Shown: positions 1 to 6,558 of the stretch, piece by piece | Layout of the letters: each line of letters begins with the position of its first letter | Position numbering within the stretch: the stretch's first letter is position 1 | Assembly (NCBI GenBank): GCA_913061385.1 | Contig: CAJXTM010000226.1 | Location: 1 to 6,558 of the forward strand | Source: an uncultured Rhodopirellula sp. | GTDB lineage: Bacteria > Planctomycetota > Planctomycetia > Pirellulales > Pirellulaceae | Direction of reading: 5' to 3' | DNA: 6,558 bases | Notes under the pieces: model-generated | The model's database searches: none | What the model saw: the letters and a program-made list of their open reading frames with translations, nothing else | Told to the model about the DNA's origin: nothing | Made by a program: the position numbers and the translations under genes

Positions 1-767
1 AAGGTGAACCATTTTTCTTGTACCTGCCCTACACATCACCCCACAAACCTGTCATCCCCATTGACCAATTCCGTGGCAAGAGCGACGCGGGTGCCTATGG
101 TGATTTCATGATGGAAACAGATTGGCACGTTGGCCGCATTTTGGAGATACTGGATAGGGAAAATCTTGCCCAAAACACAATGGTCATTTTCACAAGTGAC
201 AATGGTCCCGAGACCACATGGAAAGAGCGGACCAAACGCTTCTCACACCACAGCAATGGCATCTACAGGGAAGGTAAACGATCCATCTACGAGGGAGGAC
301 ACCGTGTGCCAATGTTCATTCGTTGGCCTGCGAAAATCGCACCGGCCAGTCAGTGCAATCAACCCATCTGCCAAACCGACGTTCTGGCAACCCTGGCGGC
401 TATCACCGAGAACCAACTGGCAGCAAACGAGGGTGAAGACAGCTTCAGTTTCGCATCTGTGCTGAGTAATCCCAATGCAAAAATGAACAGAGGCCCGATG
501 ATTCACCACAGTGCTTCGGGAGGCTTTGCGATTCGGGATGGTGACTGGAAATTGGTAATGGAAACACCAAAGTCCAAGCGTGAACTCTACAACCTTGCCA
601 GCGATCCCAGCGAGCAGAATAACGTGCTGCAAGAGCATCTGGACATTGCTGAGAAACTGAATAGCGAAATCACCAAAATCGTACTGGATGGCAGATCCAC
701 AAACGGCACGCCGCAGGCTAACGACACACCTTGGTGGAACCATCTGATCTGGATGGAAAAGTTTTAG
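1..767 (+). CDS. Sulfatase (arylsulfatase A-like), C-terminal part, 5' truncated by window edge
   Basis: The frame is open from the first full codon at base 3 to the TAG at 765-767, giving 254 residues. It lacks the N-terminal half, including the CxPxR formylglycine site, so the catalytic nucleophile cannot be checked. Family hallmarks are visible, numbered in this fragment: PFFLYLPYTSPHKP at 3-16, with the His typical of the sulfate-binding loop; FTSDNGPE with the metal-binding Asp66-Asn67 pair; GIYREGKRSIYEGGHRVPMFIRWP around 86-109, with the conserved Lys92; and the terminal ELYNLASDPSEQNNV element found in bacterial sulfatases. Members hydrolyse sulfate esters, in planctomycetes mostly on sulfated polysaccharides, and are usually exported; the substrate cannot be inferred here. 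A TTG at 18 falls inside the conserved strand and is not the start. The gene converges on the SelA-like gene across 61 bp with no clear terminator hairpin. Family assignment is firm. Confidence 0.95.
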   Translation, partial: GEPFFLYLPYTSPHKPVIPIDQFRGKSDAGAYGDFMMETDWHVGRILEILDRENLAQNTMVIFTSDNGPETTWKERTKRFSHHSNGIYREGKRSIYEGGHRVPMFIRWPAKIAPASQCNQPICQTDVLATLAAITENQLAANEGEDSFSFASVLSNPNAKMNRGPMIHHSASGGFAIRDGDWKLVMETPKSKRELYNLASDPSEQNNVLQEHLDIAEKLNSEITKIVLDGRSTNGTPQANDTPWWNHLIWMEKF

Positions 768-828
768 CCAGCATCTCGGATTGCAGATCGCTCGTCAAAA
801 CCTCAATGCTCTGGTCAAAATCCAATGA

Positions 829-2154
829 TCAGGTATTGGGTATCGCGGAAATGGTACCGCCCAATGCTTCCGCGAGCCGATTGTCGTCCGAAGCCGAAAC
901 CCACCGCAGATCGACACAAACGGCATCTCCAGCACACCCCACAGCAACTGCTGGCATGTCTTCCAGTAGGTTGCTTTGCCACTCTTCGGCGGACATCGAT
1001 TCATGGGTCACGCAAATCTGACGAGAAGCGAAACGCCAACGCCCACCATCAATGAGCTGGGCGTCTTCCGCAGTGATCTGAATATTGCGAATATTGTCAC
1101 TGCCACTGAGCCTAGTCGCCAATCTCTCTGCTCGTCCACGAAGATTTTCTTCACTGGTGCTGAGCAGGGCCAGCGTTGGTATCTCATCCGGGTCGGAAGC
1201 CACCACTTCAAGCGTCATCGCCAACATTGCCCGGGCAGCATCACCGGCAGCAAGGGAAGGCCAAACTCGAGACGCTTTGATGCTGTCTATTTGTGGTTTG
1301 CGACCAATCACGATTCCACACTCGGGTCCCCCCAGGACACCCTGTCCCGAAAGGATCACAAAGTCCGCCCCTGCAACAAGCATGGACTCAGCCGATGGAA
1401 TTTCAGCGGCACCCGCGGCATCCAATTCGGCTTGCCCCAGCGTCGCGACCGGCAGGATGACGGCCTGCATTGCATCCCGCCCGCTCAGTTCGAGTAATTC
1501 CAGTGGTTGCTCACCGACATCTGCCATGACCAAACAAAAAGACTCCAAGCCGTCGAAATCCTGCGGCAGGATATTATCGCGGCTACCAACTTCCTGAATC
1601 ACTGGCAAAAACATGCCAAAAGCATCCGGTAAAGCTCTCCCATTGGGCAACCGGACTGCCTGTGACCGATGCACCACCAGTTGCCGCTCATCTACTAAGA
1701 GAGCCAACGCCGTTAACGCCGACGAGAAGTTGGATGTGACGGCAATCGAATAATCACCACCCGCAGGCAGCAAACGCTGCAACCTCCGCGACAAGCGTTC
1801 ATCCATGGATGTTCCAGTGACACTGTCACCCAACATCAGTTCGTAGCCGGCTTCACACACTTGGGGTGCCAGCGGAACGCCAGAGCCATGATCATTCATC
1901 AGCACTCCACTGCCATTAAGCAGGGGTACGGCCAGCGCAGTATGTTTTCGTGACCATCGCTCTACTGTTTTCTTGCTAACCTCCGCCGTCCGCAGCATGG
2001 CGTCGATGCTCTTGGCCGCAGTTTGCGGCAGATCCTGCAGGATTTCTGTCGCTTGGTTCTTAATTTTCTCGATGGTTTCAGGCTCACTAGCCTTGCGGGC
2101 AACATCGGTAATTCCGCGTCGCAGCAGCTCAATCGTCCAAGGTGGTAGCGCCAT
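829..2154 (-). CDS. SelA-like protein (selenocysteine synthase fold) lacking the PLP lysine; probable pseudoenzyme
   Basis: The protein has 441 residues from ATG 2154, close to the roughly 460 of bacterial SelA, and aligns with it from end to end. SelA is the PLP enzyme that converts Ser-tRNA(Sec) to Sec-tRNA(Sec). Shared landmarks are a helical N-terminal region (1-75), LLNGSGVLMND at 78-88 (SelA NLTGTVLHTN), TSNFSSA at 140-146 (NNNAAA), and SGQGVLGGPECGIVIGRK at 269-286 (SGDKLLGGPQAGIIVGKK). The catalytic residues have changed. The Schiff-base Lys aligns with Gly272 (codon 1339-1341) and the Asp before it with Gln271. The Asp of TDLGSG, expected to hold the PLP ring nitrogen, aligns with Thr238. 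The SelA Gly/Arg-rich phosphate loop reads VTGTSMDER. I therefore infer it is not a working selenocysteine synthase. The frame is intact, which argues against a decaying pseudogene. An in-frame TTG at 2190 would add 12 residues; neither start has a strong Shine-Dalgarno sequence, and ATG was preferred because homology starts near PPWTIELLRRG. No other selenocysteine-pathway gene is in the window. Confidence 0.8.
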   Translation of the reverse strand: MALPPWTIELLRRGITDVARKASEPETIEKIKNQATEILQDLPQTAAKSIDAMLRTAEVSKKTVERWSRKHTALAVPLLNGSGVLMNDHGSGVPLAPQVCEAGYELMLGDSVTGTSMDERLSRRLQRLLPAGGDYSIAVTSNFSSALTALALLVDERQLVVHRSQAVRLPNGRALPDAFGMFLPVIQEVGSRDNILPQDFDGLESFCLVMADVGEQPLELLELSGRDAMQAVILPVATLGQAELDAAGAAEIPSAESMLVAGADFVILSGQGVLGGPECGIVIGRKPQIDSIKASRVWPSLAAGDAARAMLAMTLEVVASDPDEIPTLALLSTSEENLRGRAERLATRLSGSDNIRNIQITAEDAQLIDGGRWRFASRQICVTHESMSAEEWQSNLLEDMPAVAVGCAGDAVCVDLRWVSASDDNRLAEALGGTISAIPNT

Positions 2155-2213
2155 CTGATTTGCCTGTGGCAGGGAATAAATAACTTGCAAGTGTTCAAAG
2201 GTCAGTCTCTAGG

Positions 2214-2242
2214 ATAATCGCTGCTTAGGTGCTCCGTGACAA
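2214..2242 (-). promoter_or_regulatory. Candidate sigma70-type promoter for the SelA-like gene
   Basis: Read on the minus strand, TTGTCA (2242-2237) matches the -35 consensus at 5 of 6 bases. A 17-bp spacer then leads to GATTAT (2219-2214), which matches the -10 consensus at 4 of 6. Transcription would begin near 2207, leaving a leader of about 50 nt before ATG 2154, or about 17 nt before TTG 2190. The element was found by eye, and planctomycete promoters are poorly characterised, so this is tentative. Confidence 0.3.
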
Positions 2243-2384
2243 GCCTTTGCTGCCAACGGCAAATTGATTCGGCAGGCATCATCTCCACAGAATCGCTACT
2301 CCAACGTGCGGCGATTCCAACCCGCGAGCTTGCAAGGTTGCAGAAGCGGGTATCATGGTGGAATGGCAGTGACGCAAGCCGCAG

Positions 2385-2416
2385 TCTGGTCCGCGGCACA
2401 TCTGGTCTGCGGCACA
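2385..2416. repeat. Imperfect tandem duplication, two 16-bp units
   Basis: TCTGGTCCGCGGCACA (2385-2400) is followed directly by TCTGGTCTGCGGCACA (2401-2416). The units differ at one base (C or T at unit position 8), and the next base, T2417, continues the pattern. It lies about 125 bp upstream of the PSCyt1 start. It could be a pair of protein-binding sites spaced about one and a half helix turns apart, or simply a replication-slippage duplication. Nothing in the sequence decides between these. Confidence 0.75.
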
Positions 2417-2459
2417 TTCGAGGACACGCCTTGGCCCCGGCGAGCAACTTGTCGTGCCG

Positions 2460-2474
2460 AAAACGAATCGTTTT
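2460..2474. promoter_or_regulatory. 15-bp palindrome, possible operator upstream of the PSCyt1/DUF1501 operon
   Basis: AAAACGA-A-TCGTTTT is a perfect 7-bp inverted repeat around one central base, ending 66 bp before ATG 2541. A second, perfect 10-bp palindrome, AGCAGCTGCT (2475-2484), abuts it. The size and symmetry suit a dimeric repressor site, and the position suits promoter control of the downstream operon. A stem with a one-base loop is poor as an RNA hairpin, and no GC-rich stem is present, so a terminator is unlikely. I do not recognise the motif as a known regulator's site. Confidence 0.35.
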
Positions 2475-2540
2475 AGCAGCTGCTTTGCAGATACCTCCGA
2501 CAATCATGCCCTCCTACTCATTTCCTGCATCATCGCTGAC

Positions 2541-5432
2541 ATGAAAATTGAGCATCAATTCGCTGCACTTACGTGCTTTCTCGCAGTTTTCCTGGGCGAG
2601 TTGAATATAAACGCTGCCGATCCCCCGACCATCGACTTCACCCGTCAGATCCGGCCGATCCTCCGCAATCACTGCTTGGAGTGCCACGGAGGCGTCAAGC
2701 AGACAGCAGACCTCTCCTTCATTCATCGTGACACGGCTCTCGAAGTCATCGTGGCAGGCAACCCAGACGAGTCGTTATTGATTGAACGAATTCAGTCCAA
2801 GGATGCTGACGAAATCATGCCACCGCCAGAGCATGGCCCCCCGCTCACTCGTGCAGAAATTGAGTTACTAACCCGCTGGATTGAACAGGGTGCATCATGG
2901 CAACAACCGTGGGCGTACCAGCCTCCCCTCACACCCAAACCACCCAGCGTTTCATCGGTTGACTGGTGCAAGCAACCCTTTGATCGGTATGTGCTCGCCA
3001 AACTTGACCAGCAACAGTTGGCCCCCGCTCAGGAAGCACCACCGACACAGTGGTTACGTCGCGTGACCCTTGATTTGACCGGTCTTCCACCGACACCAGA
3101 AGCAGTCAAACGTTTCCTGCGAGCGTCATCAAGCGAAGGTCAGGCAGCGTATACAAATGTCGTTGATGAGCTTTTGAAATCTCCTGACTACGGTGAACGC
3201 TGGGCATCCGTGTGGCTCGACCAAGTTCGCTACGCAGATTCGCGTGGACTAGGTGCGGATGGACGCCGCGAAATCTGGAAATACCGTGACTGGGTGATTG
3301 ATGCAATCAACAACGACATGCCGTTCGATGAATTTACCATCAAGCAGATCGCAGGCGACCTGTTACCGTCACCAACAATCGATGATCAGGTCGCTACGGC
3401 AGTGCACCGTTTGACTCAAACCAACGAAGAAGGCGGAACTGACGATGAAGAGTTCCGAATCAATGCAGTGCTGGACCGAGTCAGCACTGTCTGGCAAACA
3501 TGGCAAGGTGTTACGTTTGGTTGCGTGCAATGCCACGCCCACCCGTATGATCCTTTGCAGCATGAAGAGTTTTATCGATTCGCTGCCTTCTTCAACAACA
3601 CCGCTGATTGTGACCTGAACTCGGAACTTCCTTTATTGGCGGTTCCGCTTGATCCCGCCAATAACCTCAAGGCCAACAAACTCGACCACGAAATCGATGC
3701 TCTGCAGCACTCGATTTGGGAGCGGGAATCCGCCGCTTTGGATGCACCTCAAGCTGACTGGCAGGCCATCACAAACATGAAGGCGTCAGCAACCAAAGCA
3801 ACTGAGGTTGCCGTCGAGCAACGGGAAGGGCACGCAGAGTACTACACCATTGATACTCTTTCGTCGAACACTGAAATCACACTCGAAATGCCGCTAAACG
3901 GAAACTTGAAACGTCTGACAGCGGTCCGGATCACGATTGCCCCGGGAGACCCTAAAACAGCCAGAATGGACTCCGAATGGGGCTTCGTCCTGTCCCATGT
4001 ACAGGCTGCGCTGAAGACCAAAAACGGCGAACCCAATCCAATCACCTTCACGCGAGTGATTGGCGACGAGGCGACTCCATTCAAAAACCCAGACGATAGT
4101 TTGAATGAAAAAACAAACAACGGGTTCGCTGCTTACAGCCGTATCCACTACCCCCGCACCGCTGTTTTCGTTCTCGAGTCTGCGGTCGATGTAACCAAGG
4201 GCAGCACCCTGGAAATCAAAATCCGCAACGGCGTGACAGAGCTTGGGGCATTTCCGCTCATTGCAAAACGCGGCCACATTGCCGTCAGCCAACGACCAAT
4301 TTTCAATCCTTTGCTGAATGCACCCAAACTGGTATCTGACAGACAGCAACTGAGTGCCTTGAAAGCGACACGGTCAAAGATTCCAAGCAGTAGGATCCCA
4401 GTACTTCTGGAGCGTCCATCACACCTGCAACGTCCAACGCATGTCTTCACACGAGGCCTGTTCCTGACCAAAGGCGAAGAGGTTCAGGCAGGTGTTCCTG
4501 CTGCCCTTCCTCCCCTGCCACAGCGTACCAGCGAAACGCCGGGAACTGACAACTCAGTGAATCGGCTTGACCTAGCCCGCTGGCTGGTCAACGGCGAGAA
4601 CCCGCTGACAGCGAGAGTAACCGTCAATCGAGTTTGGGCTCGACTTTTCGGCACAGGCATTGTTGCCACCGAAGAGGACTTTGGATCAAGCGGTGAACCA
4701 CCGTCGCACCCTGCATTACTTGATCACCTTGCTCTCCAATTTCAAAACAACTTCCAGTGGAGCCTGAAGCAACTCATTCGTTCGATCGTCTTGTCCAGCA
4801 CGTACCGCCAGGACAGCAAGATTCGCCCTGACCTGCTTGAAGCCGAGGGTAACAACCGCCTTTTGGCTCGCGGCCCACGTTTTCGCATGCCTGCAGAGAT
4901 GATTCGTGACAACGCACTGTTCGTCTCGGGACTTCTATCGCCACAAATGCATGGTGCTCCTGTTCACCCCCCGATTCCGGGTGGCGTCTGGAAACCATTT
5001 CAGGGCGGCGACAAATGGAAGACTCCGGAAATTGGTGATCCGAATCGCTACCGCAAATCGATTTACACGTACACCAAACGCAGCATTCCATTTCCCATGT
5101 TTGCTGCATTCGATGCACCGTCGCGTGAATTCTGCACCCCGCGTCGCTTGCGATCTAACACACCCCTGCAGGCATTAATGACGCTCAACGATGTGACCTT
5201 TGTCGAATGCAGCAAGGCGTTTGCCAAAAAACTGCTGAATGTGAGTGATCAACTCGAACCACAACTGCGTTACGGTTTTTCATCGGTCACTTCCCGCGAG
5301 CCAACCAAAACTGAAATGCTAGCCCTAGCTGATCTTTACCAGAAGTGCAGGCAGCAACAGACCAACGAACTCGATTCAATGACGGCCGTAGCAAGCGTGC
5401 TGTTGAATCTCGACGAAATCATGAGCAAGTAA
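2541..5432 (+). CDS. Planctomycete cytochrome (PSCyt1) - DUF1549 - DUF1553 protein, exported
   Basis: The protein has 963 residues. A Sec signal peptide covers residues 1-25 (hydrophobic FAALTCFLAVFLG, probable cleavage at NINA/AD) and fixes the start at ATG 2541. The frame is open upstream to a GTG at 2454, but that would bury the signal 29 residues in. Domains in order: PSCyt1 haem module (32-122) with C45-LE-C48-H49 and the MPPPE Met93 as likely distal ligand; DUF1549 (about 145-357), with YGERWASVWLDQVRYAD, YRDWVIDAINNDMPFDEF, NEEGGTDDEEFR and a second CxxCH at 328-332 (CVQCHAHPYDP); a beta-rich insert (437-583) resembling a discoidin or galactose-binding-like module; the linker RPTHVFTRGLFLTKGEEVQAGVP (631-653); and DUF1553 (about 675-890), including NRVWARLFGTGIV and SNTPLQALMTLND. 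Such proteins are abundant in planctomycetes, are probably periplasmic c-type haem proteins, and have no established reaction. The stop is one base before the DUF1501 start, so the two form an operon. No Shine-Dalgarno sequence is visible. Confidence 0.95.
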   Translation: MKIEHQFAALTCFLAVFLGELNINAADPPTIDFTRQIRPILRNHCLECHGGVKQTADLSFIHRDTALEVIVAGNPDESLLIERIQSKDADEIMPPPEHGPPLTRAEIELLTRWIEQGASWQQPWAYQPPLTPKPPSVSSVDWCKQPFDRYVLAKLDQQQLAPAQEAPPTQWLRRVTLDLTGLPPTPEAVKRFLRASSSEGQAAYTNVVDELLKSPDYGERWASVWLDQVRYADSRGLGADGRREIWKYRDWVIDAINNDMPFDEFTIKQIAGDLLPSPTIDDQVATAVHRLTQTNEEGGTDDEEFRINAVLDRVSTVWQTWQGVTFGCVQCHAHPYDPLQHEEFYRFAAFFNNTADCDLNSELPLLAVPLDPANNLKANKLDHEIDALQHSIWERESAALDAPQADWQAITNMKASATKATEVAVEQREGHAEYYTIDTLSSNTEITLEMPLNGNLKRLTAVRITIAPGDPKTARMDSEWGFVLSHVQAALKTKNGEPNPITFTRVIGDEATPFKNPDDSLNEKTNNGFAAYSRIHYPRTAVFVLESAVDVTKGSTLEIKIRNGVTELGAFPLIAKRGHIAVSQRPIFNPLLNAPKLVSDRQQLSALKATRSKIPSSRIPVLLERPSHLQRPTHVFTRGLFLTKGEEVQAGVPAALPPLPQRTSETPGTDNSVNRLDLARWLVNGENPLTARVTVNRVWARLFGTGIVATEEDFGSSGEPPSHPALLDHLALQFQNNFQWSLKQLIRSIVLSSTYRQDSKIRPDLLEAEGNNRLLARGPRFRMPAEMIRDNALFVSGLLSPQMHGAPVHPPIPGGVWKPFQGGDKWKTPEIGDPNRYRKSIYTYTKRSIPFPMFAAFDAPSREFCTPRRLRSNTPLQALMTLNDVTFVECSKAFAKKLLNVSDQLEPQLRYGFSSVTSREPTKTEMLALADLYQKCRQQQTNELDSMTAVASVLLNLDEIMSK

Positions 5433-5433
5433 A

Positions 5434-6514
5434 ATGCAACGCGAAAACCTTGAACAACAAATCGCGAGACAGACAATCGAGTCTCGTACCAGACGCCATT
5501 TCCTTCAGAACTGCGCCACCGGACTGGGCAGCCTGTGGATGGCAAGCCAGGCTCTGGCTGCAGATCCAGCGAAAACGAATGCGGGCCAGCACAATCCATT
5601 GAGTCCTTCGCTGCCACCGCTTCCAGCCAAAGTTAAACGAGTGATCTATCTTCATATGGTAGGAGCTCCGAGCCAGTTGGAACTATTCGATTACAAACCC
5701 GAACTGAACGCTTTGGACGGCAAAGATTGCCCCGCGTCTTTCTTGGAAGGCAAACGTTTCGCCTTCATCAACGGCACACCCAAGATGTTAGGGCATCAGT
5801 ACAAATTCCAGCAGCATGGTAAGTCAGGCATGTGGGTGTCCGAACAGATGCCCCACCTGTCGAAAACGGTTGACGACATTTGCTTTATCAAAACAATGCA
5901 AACAGAACAGTTCAACCATGGCCCAGCCCAATTGATGGTCCACACCGGAGCATCGCAGATGGGTTCACCTTCAATCGGATCGTGGGTGACATGGGGGCTG
6001 GGAAGTGAGAATAGTGATCTACCTGGATTCATCGTGTTACTTTCGGGCGGACGTTTGCCACGCGTTGGAAAAGCCCTCTGGAGTTCAGGGTTCCTGCCAT
6101 CGGTTTACCAGGGTGTGCAGTGTCGATCCCAAGGTGATCCAGTGCTCAACGCATCCAACCCAGAGGGTGTGTCGCGACAACGCCGACGTCAGGTACTCGA
6201 CACACTCGAACAACTCAATCGTGAATCCCACCAACAATTTGGCGATCCTGAAACTCTGACCCGAATCGCGCAATATGAAATGGCATTCCGGATGCAAACC
6301 GCCGCACCCGAGGCGATGGACCTGTCCAGCGAAACCGCCGATACACTGCAAGCCTATGGCGCCGAACCGGGTAAAGAATCGTTTGCCAACAACTGCCTGC
6401 TGGCTCGGCGACTGGTCGAAAAGGGAGTCAGGTTTGTCCAGCTTTTCGACTGGGGCTGGGATACGCATGGTTCCAATCAAGGTGAATCATTGAATCACGG
6501 CTTCAGAAACAAAT
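5434..6514 (+). CDS. DUF1501 protein with Tat signal, 3' truncated at the adapter junction
   Basis: ATG 5434 follows the upstream TAA by a single base, so translational coupling is likely. In total 360 genomic codons are visible before the adapter begins at 6515; complete family members are usually around 450-500 residues, so roughly the last quarter is missing. The N-terminus carries a twin-arginine signal, TRRHFLQNCATGLGSL at 19-34, followed by ASQALA/AD near 42, which suggests folded export. DUF1501 has the alkaline phosphatase/sulfatase fold. Typical blocks are VIYLHMVGAPSQLELFDYKPEL (70-91), FNHGPAQLMVHTGASQMGSPSIGSWVTWGLGSEN, LPGFIVLLSGG, WSSGFLPSVYQGVQ, SFANNCLLARRLVEKGVRFVQLFD and the metal-site-like WDTHG near 345-349. 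The C-terminal metal-binding part is absent. Pairing with a DUF1549/DUF1553 gene is the standard planctomycete arrangement, and a joint role outside the cytoplasmic membrane is inferred. The function is unproven. The frame stays open to 6558 only because the adapter lacks an in-frame stop. Confidence 0.93.
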
Positions 6515-6558
6515 CTGTCTCTTATACACATCTCCGAGCCCACGAGACCGAGGCTGAT
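6515..6558. other. Illumina Nextera (Tn5 mosaic-end) adapter contamination at the contig end
   Basis: CTGTCTCTTATACACATCT at 6515-6533 is exactly the synthetic 19-bp Tn5 mosaic end used in Nextera tagmentation. CCGAGCCCACGAGAC (6534-6548) is the read-through part of the transposase adapter. CGAGGCTG (6549-6556) matches, from memory, Nextera i7 index N710, and the final AT is how the following P7 segment begins. The order and spacing are those of library read-through, so genomic sequence ends at 6514. In the DUF1501 frame the adapter encodes SVSYTHLRAHETEAD. Confidence 0.98.

Larger units (their letters stand above)
2155..2540. other. Divergent intergenic region between the SelA-like gene and the PSCyt1 gene
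   Basis: These 386 bp separate two divergent genes and must carry the promoters of both. I found a candidate promoter for the minus-strand gene (2214-2242), a 2 x 16-bp imperfect tandem repeat (2385-2416), a 15-bp palindrome (2460-2474) and a 10-bp palindrome AGCAGCTGCT (2475-2484). For the plus-strand gene, TTGCAA at 2330-2335 and TATCAT at 2351-2356 have a 15-bp spacer, which is too short to be convincing. The open frames of about 100 codons on both strands here show no recognisable family and no start signal, and I do not call them genes. No tRNA or riboswitch pattern was seen. Confidence 0.6.

Noticed and set aside
768..828. Bidirectional terminator between the convergent genes
   Set aside because: No GC-rich stem with a T-run was found. 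There is only a short direct repeat, GTCAAAA (795-801 and 814-820), which cannot form a hairpin.
976..1597. Plus-strand frames of about 170 codons within the SelA-like gene
   Set aside because: The minus-strand protein aligns with SelA throughout this region. The plus frames are antisense shadows without recognisable domains.
829..2154. Functional selenocysteine synthase (selA) call
   Set aside because: The Schiff-base lysine, its neighbouring Asp, the PLP-ring Asp and the phosphate-loop arginines are all replaced, so I withheld the gene symbol.
2454..2540. Upstream GTG start for the PSCyt1 protein
   Set aside because: It would place 29 extra residues before an otherwise textbook Sec signal peptide starting at ATG 2541, and would run through the palindromes.
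2202..2544. Two overlapping frames of about 100 codons on opposite strands (2202-2507 minus, 2236-2544 plus)
   Set aside because: Both have composition without family resemblance, no credible start signal, and occupy the region expected to hold divergent promoters. The plus frame also overlaps the real signal-peptide start.
6515..6533. Natural Tn5/IS50 transposon end
   Set aside because: The 19-bp sequence is the engineered mosaic of the outside and inside ends, not either natural end. It is followed by Illumina adapter rather than IS50 sequence.

Overview
The window looks like a fragment of a Planctomycetota chromosome, probably a marine Pirellulaceae- or Planctomycetaceae-type organism. 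The basis is gene content: an arylsulfatase-family gene beside a planctomycete-type cytochrome/DUF1549/DUF1553 gene that is followed immediately by a DUF1501 gene. That last pair is a hallmark of the phylum. The genus cannot be fixed from this sequence.

Layout, left to right. (1) The C-terminal part of a sulfatase on the + strand, cut by the left edge and ending at 767. (2) A 61-bp convergent gap. (3) A complete minus-strand gene (829-2154, possibly from 2190) for a SelA-like protein with the fold of selenocysteine synthase. The residues that make SelA an enzyme are replaced, including the lysine that holds PLP. (4) A divergent intergenic region (2155-2540) with a candidate minus-strand promoter, a 2 x 16-bp tandem repeat and a 15-bp palindrome. 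(5) A 963-codon exported PSCyt1-DUF1549-DUF1553 protein with two CxxCH haem motifs. (6) One base after its stop, the start of a Tat-exported DUF1501 protein that runs to the right end.

The last 44 bases (6515-6558) are not genomic. They are the synthetic Tn5 mosaic end plus Illumina Nextera read-through adapter, followed by what I recognise as an i7 index and the first bases of the next adapter segment. The DUF1501 frame stays open through the adapter, so an automatic annotation would carry a false 15-residue tail.

The PSCyt1/DUF1549/DUF1553 and DUF1501 genes are almost certainly co-transcribed and probably act together outside the cytoplasmic membrane. Their biochemical role is not established, although sulfatases and polysaccharide-degradation genes are frequent neighbours. 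The SelA-like gene is transcribed away from this pair and shows no obvious functional link to it. It is the most biologically unusual item here, as an intact candidate pseudoenzyme.
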